In this document: positions 24,958 through 33,973 of the stretch, in pieces | Numbering within the stretch: position 1 is the first letter of the stretch | Layout: each line of letters starts with the position of its first letter | DNA from: Flavobacteriaceae bacterium NBU2973 | Lineage (GTDB): Bacteria; Bacteroidota; Bacteroidia; Flavobacteriales; Flavobacteriaceae | Reading direction: 5' to 3' | Assembly: GCA_026162565.1 (NCBI GenBank) | Contig: JAOEIQ010000008.1 | Coordinates: 89,438-153,437 of the forward strand | DNA: 64,000 nucleotides | Notes under the pieces: generated by a model | Told to the model about the DNA's origin: nothing | What the model saw: only the letters and a program-made list of their open reading frames with translations | Databases searched by the model: none | Position numbers and translations under genes: made by a program

Positions 24958-27120
24958 TTATTTATTTGGAACTGGAAATCCTCTATCTTTCATTAGAGCT
25001 TCCATTTTAGCGTCACGTCCTCTAAACTTTCTATAAGCTTCTGCTGGATCCATAGAGTTTCTAGGTGCAAATAAATATTTTACTAATTTATCAGCCATAT
25101 CCTTATCATAAAAACCTCCTGGAGCTTCAGCAAATGCTTCTGCAGCATCACTTGTTAATACATCTGCCCACATATAGCCATAATAGGCAGTGGCATAACC
25201 CTCACCAGAGAAAACGTGTCCAAAATGAGGTGTTCTATGTCGCATTGGTAACTCTTTAGGCATTTTTAATTCTGCTAAAGTTTCGCGTTCAAATTTATCT
25301 ACATCAATATCAGTTGGATCTGCTAAATGAAATTTCATATCCATAAGTGCTGATGCTAAATATTCTGTAGTACCAAAACCTTGATTAAAAGTTGCAGCCT
25401 TTTTTACTTTATCTATTAACTCTTTTGGCATTGGTTTTCCTGTTTTATTGTGTACTAAAAATTGATTAATAACTTCATCAGTAGATAACCAACGTTCTAA
25501 TAATTGTGATTGAAATTCAGTATAGTCTCTAACACCTCCATTTAATGTTGGGTATTTTACATTAGAAGAAAAGAAGTGTAATGCATGACCAAACTCATGG
25601 AAAAAAGTCGTGGCATCATCCCAAGAAACTAACAATGCTTCTCCAGGAGCTGGCTTTACAAAGTTGGAGTTATTAGACGCTAAAACCGTCTTTTTACCAT
25701 CAAAAGTTGTGTGGCTTCTATAAGTAGTTGCCCAAGCTCCAGAACGTTTGCCTTGGCGTGCATAAGGATCTAAATACCACAATCCAATATGTTCTCCAGA
25801 ATCTTTATCAGTTACATCCCACACATTTACATCTTCATGAAACACAGGAACGCTTCCACCAGGAACAGGTTTAAAATCATAATTAAACAAACGTCCAGCT
25901 ACGTAAAACATAGCATCTGTTAATTTGTCTAATTGTAAATACTGCTTTACTTCATCACTGTCTAAATTGTATTTAGCCATACGCACTTTTTCGGCATAGT
26001 AGCGATAATCCCAAGGTTCAATCGTAATATTATCTCCATTTTTATCTGCTATTGCTTGCATATCTGCAACTTCTTCAGCAACTCTAGCAATGGCAGCAGG
26101 CCAAACGGTTTCCATTAAATTCATCGCATTCTCTGGAGTTTTTGCCATACGATCTTGTAAACGCCATTCAGCATAGTTTTTATGTCCTAATAATTCTACT
26201 CGCTCACGACGTAATTTCAAGATGTCAGCAATTATCTGATTGTTATCATATTCGTCGCCATTATCACCACGAGAATAATAATTTTCCCAAACTTGTTTAC
26301 GCAATTCTCTTTCTGTAGAATACTTTAAAAAAGGATCCATAGACGAGCGTGTATTGGTAATTGCATATTTACCATCTTGTCCTTTGTCTGTTGCAATTTT
26401 TGCTGCTGACTTGATAAAACCATCAGATAAGCCTCCTAATTGATCTTTTGTTAAAAAGGTTACATAGTTTTCTTCATCATGTAAAACATTATTTGAGAAT
26501 TTATTATAAAGAGAAGATAACTCCTTGTTGATTTCTGCATAACGCCTTTTCTTTTCTGAATCTAAATTAGCACCATTCATAGCAAAACCATTGTAAGTTA
26601 GGTCAACAACACGTTGTTGGTCTGCTGGTAACGGATTTTTTTTAGAATTATCATACACTGTTTTAATACGTTGAAACAGCTTTTCATTTTGTGAGATTTT
26701 AGATTGGAATTCAGAAAATTTTGGTGCTAGTTCTGCTTGGATGTCTCTAAATTCGGGAGTAGACATATTACTGCTTAAAATTCCGTAGTAAGTAAAACCT
26801 CTATTTAGAGCTGCTCCAGCACGCTCCATTTCTTCTATTGTGTTTTCAAAAGTTGGTGCATCAGGATTGTTGGCAATGGCATCAATTTCATCGAGATTCA
26901 TTTTCATACCTTCTTCTGCTGCTGCTTTAATATCTTCAATTTTCATTTTATCAAAAGCTGGAACACCTCCATAAGGGCCAGTCCATTCTTGTAAAAGCAT
27001 ATTATCGCTCATCAATTCTTGTTTTTTTTCTTTGTTGTCTTCGTTGCAACTTAATGCTAAAAATGAGATGCTTAAGGTAACTAATCCTAGTTTTTTAAGT
27101 GTGGGAAATAATCGATTCAT
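24958..27120 (-). CDS. dcp: M3-family peptidyl-dipeptidase lipoprotein
   Basis: The protein has 720 aa. The lipobox ends at C25. The zinc motif is H508-E-F-G-H512 (TTFFHEFGHALHFFS), within the M3 family context, and the GYMWADVLTSDAAEAF region follows. The remaining length matches Dcp/oligopeptidase A. It cuts dipeptides from C-termini of peptides, in the periplasm or on the membrane. A single gene with a convergent terminator. Confidence 0.94.
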   Translation of the reverse strand: MNRLFPTLKKLGLVTLSISFLALSCNEDNKEKKQELMSDNMLLQEWTGPYGGVPAFDKMKIEDIKAAAEEGMKMNLDEIDAIANNPDAPTFENTIEEMERAGAALNRGFTYYGILSSNMSTPEFRDIQAELAPKFSEFQSKISQNEKLFQRIKTVYDNSKKNPLPADQQRVVDLTYNGFAMNGANLDSEKKRRYAEINKELSSLYNKFSNNVLHDEENYVTFLTKDQLGGLSDGFIKSAAKIATDKGQDGKYAITNTRSSMDPFLKYSTERELRKQVWENYYSRGDNGDEYDNNQIIADILKLRRERVELLGHKNYAEWRLQDRMAKTPENAMNLMETVWPAAIARVAEEVADMQAIADKNGDNITIEPWDYRYYAEKVRMAKYNLDSDEVKQYLQLDKLTDAMFYVAGRLFNYDFKPVPGGSVPVFHEDVNVWDVTDKDSGEHIGLWYLDPYARQGKRSGAWATTYRSHTTFDGKKTVLASNNSNFVKPAPGEALLVSWDDATTFFHEFGHALHFFSSNVKYPTLNGGVRDYTEFQSQLLERWLSTDEVINQFLVHNKTGKPMPKELIDKVKKAATFNQGFGTTEYLASALMDMKFHLADPTDIDVDKFERETLAELKMPKELPMRHRTPHFGHVFSGEGYATAYYGYMWADVLTSDAAEAFAEAPGGFYDKDMADKLVKYLFAPRNSMDPAEAYRKFRGRDAKMEALMKDRGFPVPNK

Positions 27121-27250
27121 CAGATACTATTTGTGTTAGTTTTTAGAATTTGAAAGTTAAGAAATTAAGAGTAATAGAACTGTTAAAGAATCTTAATTTA
27201 ATAGATTTTGATGTTTTGTAAAAGCGAAATATGCTTAATGAATTCTCAAT

Positions 27251-27324
27251 GGTGCTGTCTGAAAAGTAATTATTATTGTCAGCTCGACCTGACAAATTGT
27301 TTTTTTGACTTTTTAGACAGCTCC
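27251..27324. mobile_element. MITE-like 74-bp palindromic element
   Basis: Terminal arms of about 17 bases (GGtGCTGTCTGAAAAGT and, on the other strand, GGaGCTGTCTAAAAAGT) have only two differences, one of them pairing as a G-T wobble. Inside is a second stem, TTGTCAG and CTGACAA, at 27276-27295. No transposase is present and no target duplication is obvious. It occupies much of the 215-base gap between dcp and the cyclophilin gene. Confidence 0.55.
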
Positions 27325-27335
27325 TCGAATTGACG

Positions 27336-28034
27336 TTAATTTAATATAATAGCTTCTTTAATGTATATATTGTGCACAGGCCAATCTCCATTATCTGTTT
27401 CTTGAGCATTAATTGTATCAACCACATCCATACCTCTTATCACTTTGCCAAAAACAGTGTATTTACCATCTAAATGGTATTGGTTACTTTGCGTAATAAA
27501 AAACTCATAAGGAGATGCTAGTTTATAGGCATTTTCTATGTCACTACTTGGTACAGAAATTACACCTCTGTGATGTTTAAAACCACGTTTAGTGTCAGGT
27601 GATAAGAGGTATTTGCCAATATTACGTCTCTTTTTTAGTACATCTCTATCATCAGAATTACCTCCTTGTATAATAAAATTTTTAACGACTCTATGAAACT
27701 GTGTGCCATCAAAAACTTTATTCTTTATTAAAAAAATAAAATTAGCTCTATGAAATTTTGTTTTTTCAAAGAGTTGTATGTCTATATTACCAAAAGTTGT
27801 TACTAAACGTACGGTATTCTCTTTATGATGTTTTTCATATTCTAAAAAGAAATCCATCGCATTGTCGCTCGTTAATAATGGGAATTCTCTTTTTGGTTCA
27901 ATTATAGAATCTGCTTCAGATGTTTCTTTTTTTACAACTTTAGGTTCAGAAACTTTAGTGGTTTGTGATTTTGATTGTTTATCTTCACAATTAACAAGTA
28001 ATAAAAAGCAGAATAAAAACAGCAGATTTTTCAT
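27336..28034 (-). CDS. Cyclophilin-type peptidyl-prolyl isomerase lipoprotein
   Basis: The protein has 232 aa from ATG at 28034; a 24-residue upstream extension exists, but only this start gives a lipobox (LLLVNC, C16). The cyclophilin core is clear: FGNIDIQLFE, FDGTQFHRVVKNFIIQGG, SPYEFFITQS and FGKVIRGMDVV. FHRV and FFI match active-site positions; the GGNSDD turn replaces the usual GG-D pattern. It probably helps fold envelope proteins. The start codon is 2 bases from that of the divergent CoA pyrophosphatase gene. Confidence 0.88.
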   Translation of the reverse strand: MKNLLFLFCFLLLVNCEDKQSKSQTTKVSEPKVVKKETSEADSIIEPKREFPLLTSDNAMDFFLEYEKHHKENTVRLVTTFGNIDIQLFEKTKFHRANFIFLIKNKVFDGTQFHRVVKNFIIQGGNSDDRDVLKKRRNIGKYLLSPDTKRGFKHHRGVISVPSSDIENAYKLASPYEFFITQSNQYHLDGKYTVFGKVIRGMDVVDTINAQETDNGDWPVHNIYIKEAIILN

Positions 28035-28036
28035 AG

Positions 28037-28675
28037 ATGACATTTGATACATTTCACATAGCGATTTCAAAAATAAAAAATTTGAAACTTCCGGGATCGA
28101 AGTCACAATTTAAAATGTCTCCACCTTTTAGAGAGGAGTTAATTAAGCGTCAGAACGAAAACATAAAACATGCCAGAGAAGCTGCAGTTATGGCACTGTT
28201 TTATCCTAATAAACTAGGAAAAACAATGCTGGTTTTGATTTTGCGTAAAACATATAAAGGTGTACATTCAGCTCAAGTTGGCTTTCCTGGTGGAAAATTA
28301 GAAGCTAACGAAACACTAAAAGAAGCTGCTATTCGTGAAACGTATGAAGAGGTCGGAGTGGAAGCGAACGAGATGGAAGTTTTAAAAGCTATGACACCAG
28401 TTTATATTCCACCAAGTAATTTTTATGTACATCCTTTTATTGGAATAGCAAGTCAAACACCAAGTTTTACAAAACAAGATGAGGAGGTTGAAGATATAAT
28501 AGAAGTGAAACTGTCCCATTTTTTAGATGATTCCATTATTACAACTAAAACTGTGACAACATCTTATAAAGTTAATGTATCAGTTCCTGCTTACAAGTTG
28601 AATGGACATATAGTTTGGGGAGCAACAGCTATGATGTTGAGTGAAGTAAAAGACTTGTTAAAACAAGTGCTTTAA
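28037..28675 (+). CDS. CoA pyrophosphatase (Nudix hydrolase, NudL-like)
   Basis: The protein has 212 aa. The Nudix box begins at G86 (G-x5-E92-x7-R100-E-T-Y-E-E-V-G) and is preceded by LRKTYKGVHSAQVGFPGG, the CoA-hydrolase signature. It splits CoA into 4'-phosphopantetheine and 3',5'-ADP. The acyltransferase PlsC gene follows after 53 bases. The start ATG at 28037 gives the full family N-terminus and lies 2 bases from the start of the cyclophilin gene. Confidence 0.9.
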   Translation: MTFDTFHIAISKIKNLKLPGSKSQFKMSPPFREELIKRQNENIKHAREAAVMALFYPNKLGKTMLVLILRKTYKGVHSAQVGFPGGKLEANETLKEAAIRETYEEVGVEANEMEVLKAMTPVYIPPSNFYVHPFIGIASQTPSFTKQDEEVEDIIEVKLSHFLDDSIITTKTVTTSYKVNVSVPAYKLNGHIVWGATAMMLSEVKDLLKQVL

Positions 28676-28728
28676 TGTAAGCTTTTGTTACATTTGTATA
28701 ACTAACTAATCATCACTAATAATTTTCT

Positions 28729-29544
28729 ATGGGTTTATTTAAACGAAATCCTTTTGGACATATATTGTTTATAAAAAAGTGGTTAATCCGTATTCTAGGA
28801 GTAGCTACTCACAGACGTTTTAGAGGATTTAATGAATTACAGATTGAAGGTACCGAAGTGATTAAGAATCTTCCTGATACAAATGTGTTATTTATATCCA
28901 ATCACCAAACCTATTTTGCAGATGTAATTGCTATGTTTCATGTATTTAATGCTGCTTTAAGTAATCGTGAAGACTCTATAAAAAATGTAGGTTATTTATG
29001 GAATCCAAAATTGAATATGTATTATGTCGCTGCCAAAGAAACCATGAAATCTGGATTATTACCAAAGATATTTGCGTATACAGGATCTATTAGTATTGAA
29101 CGCACATGGCGATCTAAAGGTCAAGATGTAAACCGTCAAGTAAAAATGAGCGATATTACTGCTATAAAGAAAGCTTTAGATGACGGTTGGGTTGTTACGT
29201 TTCCTCAAGGAACTACGACACCTTTTAAGCCTATAAGAAAAGGAACTGCGCATATTATAAAACAATATAAACCAATAGTAGTACCAATTGTAATTGATGG
29301 TTTTAGGCGGTCGTTTGATAAGAAGGGTCTTCGAATAAAGAAAAAAAACGTGTATCAATCCTTCGAAATTAAAGAGCCTCTAGAAATTGATTATGAAAAT
29401 GAAACAATTGATGAAATTGTAGAGAAAATTGAATATGCGATAGAACAGCATCCATCATTTTTAAAGGTTATTCCTCAAGAAGAGATTGCAGCTCACGAAG
29501 CGCTTAATAAACAAAGAGAGTGGATGAATGAGGACTTGAGTTAA
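28729..29544 (+). CDS. 1-acyl-sn-glycerol-3-phosphate acyltransferase-like protein
   Basis: The protein has 271 aa. It carries the NHxxxxD acyltransferase box as SNHQTYFADV and the acceptor motif FPQGTT, where the E of the usual EGT is Q. A third motif (VVPIVIDGFRR) is present. It makes phosphatidic acid or a related lipid at the membrane. It overlaps the end of the convergent 52-aa gene by 4 bases. Confidence 0.88.
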   Translation: MGLFKRNPFGHILFIKKWLIRILGVATHRRFRGFNELQIEGTEVIKNLPDTNVLFISNHQTYFADVIAMFHVFNAALSNREDSIKNVGYLWNPKLNMYYVAAKETMKSGLLPKIFAYTGSISIERTWRSKGQDVNRQVKMSDITAIKKALDDGWVVTFPQGTTTPFKPIRKGTAHIIKQYKPIVVPIVIDGFRRSFDKKGLRIKKKNVYQSFEIKEPLEIDYENETIDEIVEKIEYAIEQHPSFLKVIPQEEIAAHEALNKQREWMNEDLS

Positions 29545-29699
29545 TTATCAGTCTCGTTTTCTTTTGCCTTGTTACTGAACAATGCATCAAAAATAAATAC
29601 AATACCTACAAGCAAAAATATATTTGAAAAATCAAATAGCTTGGTTACAATAATTAACGCAACTCCAATAATTAGGTGGTTAGCATTTTCTTTGTGCAT
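29541..29699 (-). CDS. Small membrane protein (52 aa) at the end of an ECF sigma operon
   Basis: A 52-codon frame starts at ATG (29697-29699) and ends TAA (29541-29543). It encodes MHKENANHLIIGVALIIVTK, then a second hydrophobic stretch (IFLLVGIVFIFDALFS) and a charged tail. The start codon follows the stop of the gene at 29700 with no gap, which argues for translational coupling. I do not recognise a family. It converges on the acyltransferase gene with a 4-base overlap. Confidence 0.65.
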   Translation of the reverse strand: MHKENANHLIIGVALIIVTKLFDFSNIFLLVGIVFIFDALFSNKAKENETDN

Positions 29700-30335
29700 T
29701 TATTGATCTGACTTTTTTAGTTCGTTATAGTTTTTGGTTAAACGACTAATCAATATTCCATAAATAAGCTTATAAATAAGCCAGAATATTCCAATTACAA
29801 TTGCAACTAACCCAGCTATTTTTAGGAAAAACACAAACATCTCGGAGGAGTCAGAAGTGTTAATTTTTGTAGCTAATTCTGGAATATCATGTAAGGCAAA
29901 ATAGATAGCAACAATAAAATTAACAAACATTAATGAGAGGTTAGAAAGTACATAGTATTTTATAATCTTTCTAGTTCTAATAATACTCGCCATAAAATTT
30001 TTAATGCTATCTTTTACTGAAATAGCTTTGTATGATTTATAAAGCAGATAGCTAAAGACTATTACTAAAACTATATTCAAAACGGTTAGAACAGTAAATA
30101 TATCATGACTAGCAAATAATGCATCAACTGTATTACTTTTATCTTTCGAGAAAGATAAAGGAACAAAATTAAGAAGTGCCCAAAATACCAATTCACCAAT
30201 ACTAATGTAAAAGAGTGTTTTTACAATAGAAGAAGATTTTTTCCAGAGCATTGGAGAAATCTCTGAACTAGTGAGATGCTGATAATTATCAGACTCTTTC
30301 TCCCAGTTCTTTTTTAATAATTCTAATTGATCCAT
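29700..30335 (-). CDS. Membrane protein in an ECF sigma operon (possible anti-sigma-like partner)
   Basis: The protein has 211 aa with four hydrophobic helices after a polar start (MDQLELLKKNWEKESDNYQH). It is not a known zinc-finger anti-sigma factor, and no HxxxCxxC is present. Its tight place 4 bases after an ECF sigma gene and 0 bases before a small membrane protein suggests that it may hold the sigma factor at the membrane. The family is unrecognised. Confidence 0.65.
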   Translation of the reverse strand: MDQLELLKKNWEKESDNYQHLTSSEISPMLWKKSSSIVKTLFYISIGELVFWALLNFVPLSFSKDKSNTVDALFASHDIFTVLTVLNIVLVIVFSYLLYKSYKAISVKDSIKNFMASIIRTRKIIKYYVLSNLSLMFVNFIVAIYFALHDIPELATKINTSDSSEMFVFFLKIAGLVAIVIGIFWLIYKLIYGILISRLTKNYNELKKSDQ

Positions 30336-30339
30336 ATCA

Positions 30340-30834
30340 TTACGGATTTATTAATGTTCTTAATTTTTTCTTGGTTCGATTCATCTTTACTCTGGCATTT
30401 ACTTCACTAATTCCTAGTGTCTCGCTTATTTCGGTATAATCTTTATCCTCTAAATACAAGAAAATTAATGCCTTTTCAATATCGTTTAGCTTATGTATGG
30501 CCTTGTACATGATTTTTAGTTGCTGTTCTTCGGTGTCGTCATAAGCTTCAGCTTTAATTTTAAATTCTAAAGCATCAAAGCCTTCAGTTTGTATTTTTCG
30601 TTTGTTTTTTCTGTAGAGTGTAATAGCAGTATTTAATCCTACACGATACATCCATGTACTAAATTTAGAATCACCACGAAATTTAGGATAGGCTCTCCAT
30701 AATTGGATAGTTATCTCTTGAAACAGATCATTGTGCGCATCTTGGTTATTAGTATATAGTCTGCAAACCTTATGCACAATATTCTGATGCTTTTCTAGCA
30801 ATTCAACAAAACTATGTTCAAGTTCTTTGTTCAA
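30340..30834 (-). CDS. ECF-type RNA polymerase sigma factor
   Basis: The protein has 164 aa. Region 2 (HNDLFQEITIQLWRAYPKFR, then FSTWMYRVGLNTAITLYRK) and region 4 (LIFLYLEDKDYTEISETLGI, SEVNARVKMNRTKKKLRTLI) are clear. It directs transcription of a small regulon, unknown here. It is first in an operon with two membrane proteins, 4 bases from the next. Confidence 0.95.
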   Translation of the reverse strand: MNKELEHSFVELLEKHQNIVHKVCRLYTNNQDAHNDLFQEITIQLWRAYPKFRGDSKFSTWMYRVGLNTAITLYRKNKRKIQTEGFDALEFKIKAEAYDDTEEQQLKIMYKAIHKLNDIEKALIFLYLEDKDYTEISETLGISEVNARVKMNRTKKKLRTLINP

Positions 30835-30904
30835 TTTGGTTGGTTAGTTATACAGCTATTAGTTGTTTAAAATTAAAAAATGTTACAGCGATTTTAAAAT
30901 TAAT

Positions 30905-31573
30905 TTATTGCTTCTGTTTTAAAATCCCAAAAACAATTAAATACTGTGCTAATGCATAGGTAAGCATAATAGTTGTACTAGCAGCAGAGAATGAAGTGTA
31001 AAATTTATTTATAGCAATGGTACTATCTGATAGCATAAAAATTATAGCTCCCAATAGCACCCAATTATAACTACTTTTTATGATGTTCTTTCTTAAAAAT
31101 GCCATTGTTGCCATTATTAAAATAATTATGATATATAGTAAGACAGGAATTAACATCTCTCCCAAATTATCTTTAAAAAGAGACAATAACACAACAGCAT
31201 AGATTAAAATTATACTAATAAAAGTAAAAGGTTTTTTGTGTGTATCTCTCATGGTATTAAACAAAAAACTATAAAAAATATGTGCAGTTAAAAAAGCTGC
31301 GAGTCCACATATAAAAAAGTTAGGTGAATTATTTTGAAACATTAAAAGCACATCTCCAAGTAAAGAGAATACTAAAGCCAATACTGTAAAGCTTTTAGTG
31401 TTTTTGTTTAAGTGACTACTATTCTTTATAAAATAGACAATAAGACTTAATACTATTAATGGTTTAGCAAGATAGTATAAGCCATTAAGAGAGTGAATCA
31501 AATCTGTGATTCGCTCTAAAACAACCAGCAAAATAAAAATAACGGTAAATGACTTTTCGTTTTTAGTTAGCAT
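30905..31573 (-). CDS. Lysoplasmalogenase (YhhN family)
   Basis: The protein has 222 aa with eight hydrophobic helices. It shows the YhhN/TMEM86 pattern: NGLYYLAKPLIVLSLIVYF, then ALVFSLLGDVLLMF, FLTAHIFYSFLF and a WVLLGAIIFMLSDSTIAI box, whose polar residues include the catalytic Asp. In the family it cleaves lysoplasmalogen vinyl ethers. It stands alone. Confidence 0.86.
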   Translation of the reverse strand: MLTKNEKSFTVIFILLVVLERITDLIHSLNGLYYLAKPLIVLSLIVYFIKNSSHLNKNTKSFTVLALVFSLLGDVLLMFQNNSPNFFICGLAAFLTAHIFYSFLFNTMRDTHKKPFTFISIILIYAVVLLSLFKDNLGEMLIPVLLYIIIILIMATMAFLRKNIIKSSYNWVLLGAIIFMLSDSTIAINKFYTSFSAASTTIMLTYALAQYLIVFGILKQKQ

Positions 31574-31687
31574 TGATTAAATAAATATAAAACACTCAAC
31601 TAAAATACTGAATTAAGCAGTACAACAGTTCAGAATATATATTTTACAATTCAGTCAGTCTTTATTTTGTAAAAAGAAGATTCTCAT

Positions 31688-31772
31688 GATTTTTGACCTA
31701 TCAATTTGTGCTGAACTTTTACATTGAGCTGGACAGTGAGGTTCTCGAACTGGTCGAAATGAGTTTCAGTAT
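31688..31772 (+). promoter_or_regulatory. Shared promoter/leader in front of the TonB receptor gene
   Basis: -7-like GATTTTTG at 31688-31695 is followed by 12 bases, then GTGCTGAAC (31708-31716), an insert with TCGAA-type dyads, and GTTTCAGTAT (31763-31772), with ATG 21 bases later. The same layout is found before 37714 and, without the insert, before 7575 on the other strand. Confidence 0.55.
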
Positions 31773-31793
31773 CGAAATAAAAAATCATCAATC

Positions 31794-33947
31794 ATGAAAT
31801 CAATCATCACAATTTTCCTATTAGCTTTAAGTATTCAGTTACAAGCCCAATCTACAATCAGTGGCGTTGTAACTGATGCTAAAGGCAATCCTATTCCTGA
31901 AGCTAATGTATATCTAGAAGGTACTTACGATGGAAGCACAACAGACAAATCAGGTGTGTTTTCATTTACTTCTTCAGAAACAGGATCACAAACATTAGTC
32001 GTATCGTTTTTATCATTCGAAACGTTTACAATGACTGGAGACATTTCTTCTATGAAAGATTTAAAAGTAAAACTTCGAGATGATGTAAATTCATTAGATG
32101 CTGTTGTGTTATCTGCAGGTACTTTTGAAGCTGGAGATAATAGTAAGGTTAATGTACTTAAACCATTAGATGTAGTGACAACTGCAAGTGCATTGGGTGA
32201 TTTTGTTGGTGCTTTACAAACTTTACCAGGAACAACAACTGCTGCAGAAGATGGACGTTTGTTTGTTCGTGGAGGAGAAGCAGAAGAAACGCAAATTTTT
32301 ATCGACGGAATTCGTGTATTCACGCCGTATTCACCAACTACAAATAATGTGCCGACGAGAGGTCGCTATTCGCCTTTTTTGTTTGATGGTATTACCTTTT
32401 CAACAGGAGGTTATTCTGCCGAATATGGTCAAGCCTTATCAAGTGTATTGCTGCTAAATACCATTAATGAACCAGACCAAGAAAAAACAGATATTGGTAT
32501 TATGAGTGTTGGTGCAACTTTAGGTAATACTCAAAAATGGGAAAAGAGTTCGTTAAGTGTTAATGCATCGTATATAAATTTAGCGCCTTATTTAGAAGTT
32601 TTTCAAGATAGAAACGATTGGAAAAAACCTTTTGAAACAGCAGCAGGAGAAGCTGTTTTTAGAAGACAATTTGATAATGGCTTATTAAAACTATATTCTG
32701 CTTTTGATACCTCTAATTTTGAATTAACTCAAGAAGATATCAACCTTTCTGAAGGATTAGATTTTAAACTGAATAACAAAAACCTCTACTTTAACGGATC
32801 GTACACAGGCATGCTAAACGATACATGGACCATTTTTGGAGGAATGAGTTTTACGCATGGCAACACAAAAGTTAGAATTATAGACAATAATATTAAAGAT
32901 GTAGAAAATTCGGTTCATGCGAAGTTTAAATTGAAGAAACGCTTCAGCAACCGCTTTAAATTATATTTTGGAGCCGAGTATTTTGCTACAGATTTTACAG
33001 AAACATTTAGTTCGCCTTTTGTAGACGAAATAGATTACGGTTTTAATAATAATATTAGTGCTGCCTATACTGAAGCAGACATCTTTTTCTCAAAAGAGTT
33101 AGCTTTAAAAGCTGGATTACGAGGTGAATACAGTGAGTTGTTTAATGAGTTTCAATTGTCACCTCGATTGTCGTTGGCTTATAAAGTATCTGATAAAAGT
33201 CAACTATCATTAGCGTATGGCGATTTTTACCAAAACCCAATAAACGATGTTTTAAAGTTTAATCAAGATTTACGATCACAAAATACGAAGCATTATATCT
33301 TAAATTATCAGCATAATCAAGATGGACGCATATTTAGAGCAGAAGCTTATTATAAAGATTATGATAATCTAGTAAAATACGACAATGAGTTTATAGATTT
33401 TGATACCAATATTACTAATTCTGGATATGGAGAAGCCAAAGGGATAGATTTGTTTTGGAGAGATAATAAGAGTATTAAAAATATGGATTATTGGGTAAGC
33501 TACTCGTTATTAGATACAGAGCGCGATTACAAAAATTTTGAAAGATCAGCGCAACCTAATTTTGCTAATACACATAATGTATCAGTAGTTGGTAAGTATT
33601 GGGTAGATAAATGGAAAAGTCAAATAGGTTTGGCCTATGCTTTTGCTTCTGGTAGAACATATACAGACCCAAATAAAGGTGGCTTTTTAAACCAGAAAAC
33701 AAAAAGCTTTAATAGCTTAAGTCTAAATTGGGCCTATTTAATTAGTCCACAAAAAATCTTGTATTTATCTGTAAACAATGCATTAGGTTTTAATAACGTA
33801 AATGGTTACCAATATGCCAATACACCAGATGTAAATGGGCAGTTTAACAGACGTGCTTTGCGTCCAGCAGCAGATCAATTCTTTTTTGTTGGATTCTTCT
33901 GGACAATCAGTGAAGATAAAACCAGTAACCAGTTAGATAATTTGTAG
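31794..33947 (+). CDS. TonB-dependent receptor with carboxypeptidase-like regulatory domain
   Basis: The protein has 717 aa. The signal peptide covers residues 1-18 (QLQAQ). Residues 20-105 are a carboxypeptidase-like regulatory domain (GVVTDAKGNPIPEANVYLEG), then the plug (GALQTLPGTTTAAEDGRLFV, a RGGEAEETQIFIDGI segment) and a 22-strand-type barrel ending in an aromatic residue run (FFVGFFWTIS). It imports a ligand through the outer membrane with TonB energy; the ligand is unknown. No SusD partner follows, so it is not a standard glycan locus. Confidence 0.93.
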   Translation: MKSIITIFLLALSIQLQAQSTISGVVTDAKGNPIPEANVYLEGTYDGSTTDKSGVFSFTSSETGSQTLVVSFLSFETFTMTGDISSMKDLKVKLRDDVNSLDAVVLSAGTFEAGDNSKVNVLKPLDVVTTASALGDFVGALQTLPGTTTAAEDGRLFVRGGEAEETQIFIDGIRVFTPYSPTTNNVPTRGRYSPFLFDGITFSTGGYSAEYGQALSSVLLLNTINEPDQEKTDIGIMSVGATLGNTQKWEKSSLSVNASYINLAPYLEVFQDRNDWKKPFETAAGEAVFRRQFDNGLLKLYSAFDTSNFELTQEDINLSEGLDFKLNNKNLYFNGSYTGMLNDTWTIFGGMSFTHGNTKVRIIDNNIKDVENSVHAKFKLKKRFSNRFKLYFGAEYFATDFTETFSSPFVDEIDYGFNNNISAAYTEADIFFSKELALKAGLRGEYSELFNEFQLSPRLSLAYKVSDKSQLSLAYGDFYQNPINDVLKFNQDLRSQNTKHYILNYQHNQDGRIFRAEAYYKDYDNLVKYDNEFIDFDTNITNSGYGEAKGIDLFWRDNKSIKNMDYWVSYSLLDTERDYKNFERSAQPNFANTHNVSVVGKYWVDKWKSQIGLAYAFASGRTYTDPNKGGFLNQKTKSFNSLSLNWAYLISPQKILYLSVNNALGFNNVNGYQYANTPDVNGQFNRRALRPAADQFFFVGFFWTISEDKTSNQLDNL

Positions 33948-33973
33948 GTTTTTGTAATACCTTTAGGTCTTCT

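Noticed and set aside
31925..32323. 132-codon frame antisense to the TonB receptor
   Set aside because: It lies fully within a well-supported gene and has a biased shadow composition.
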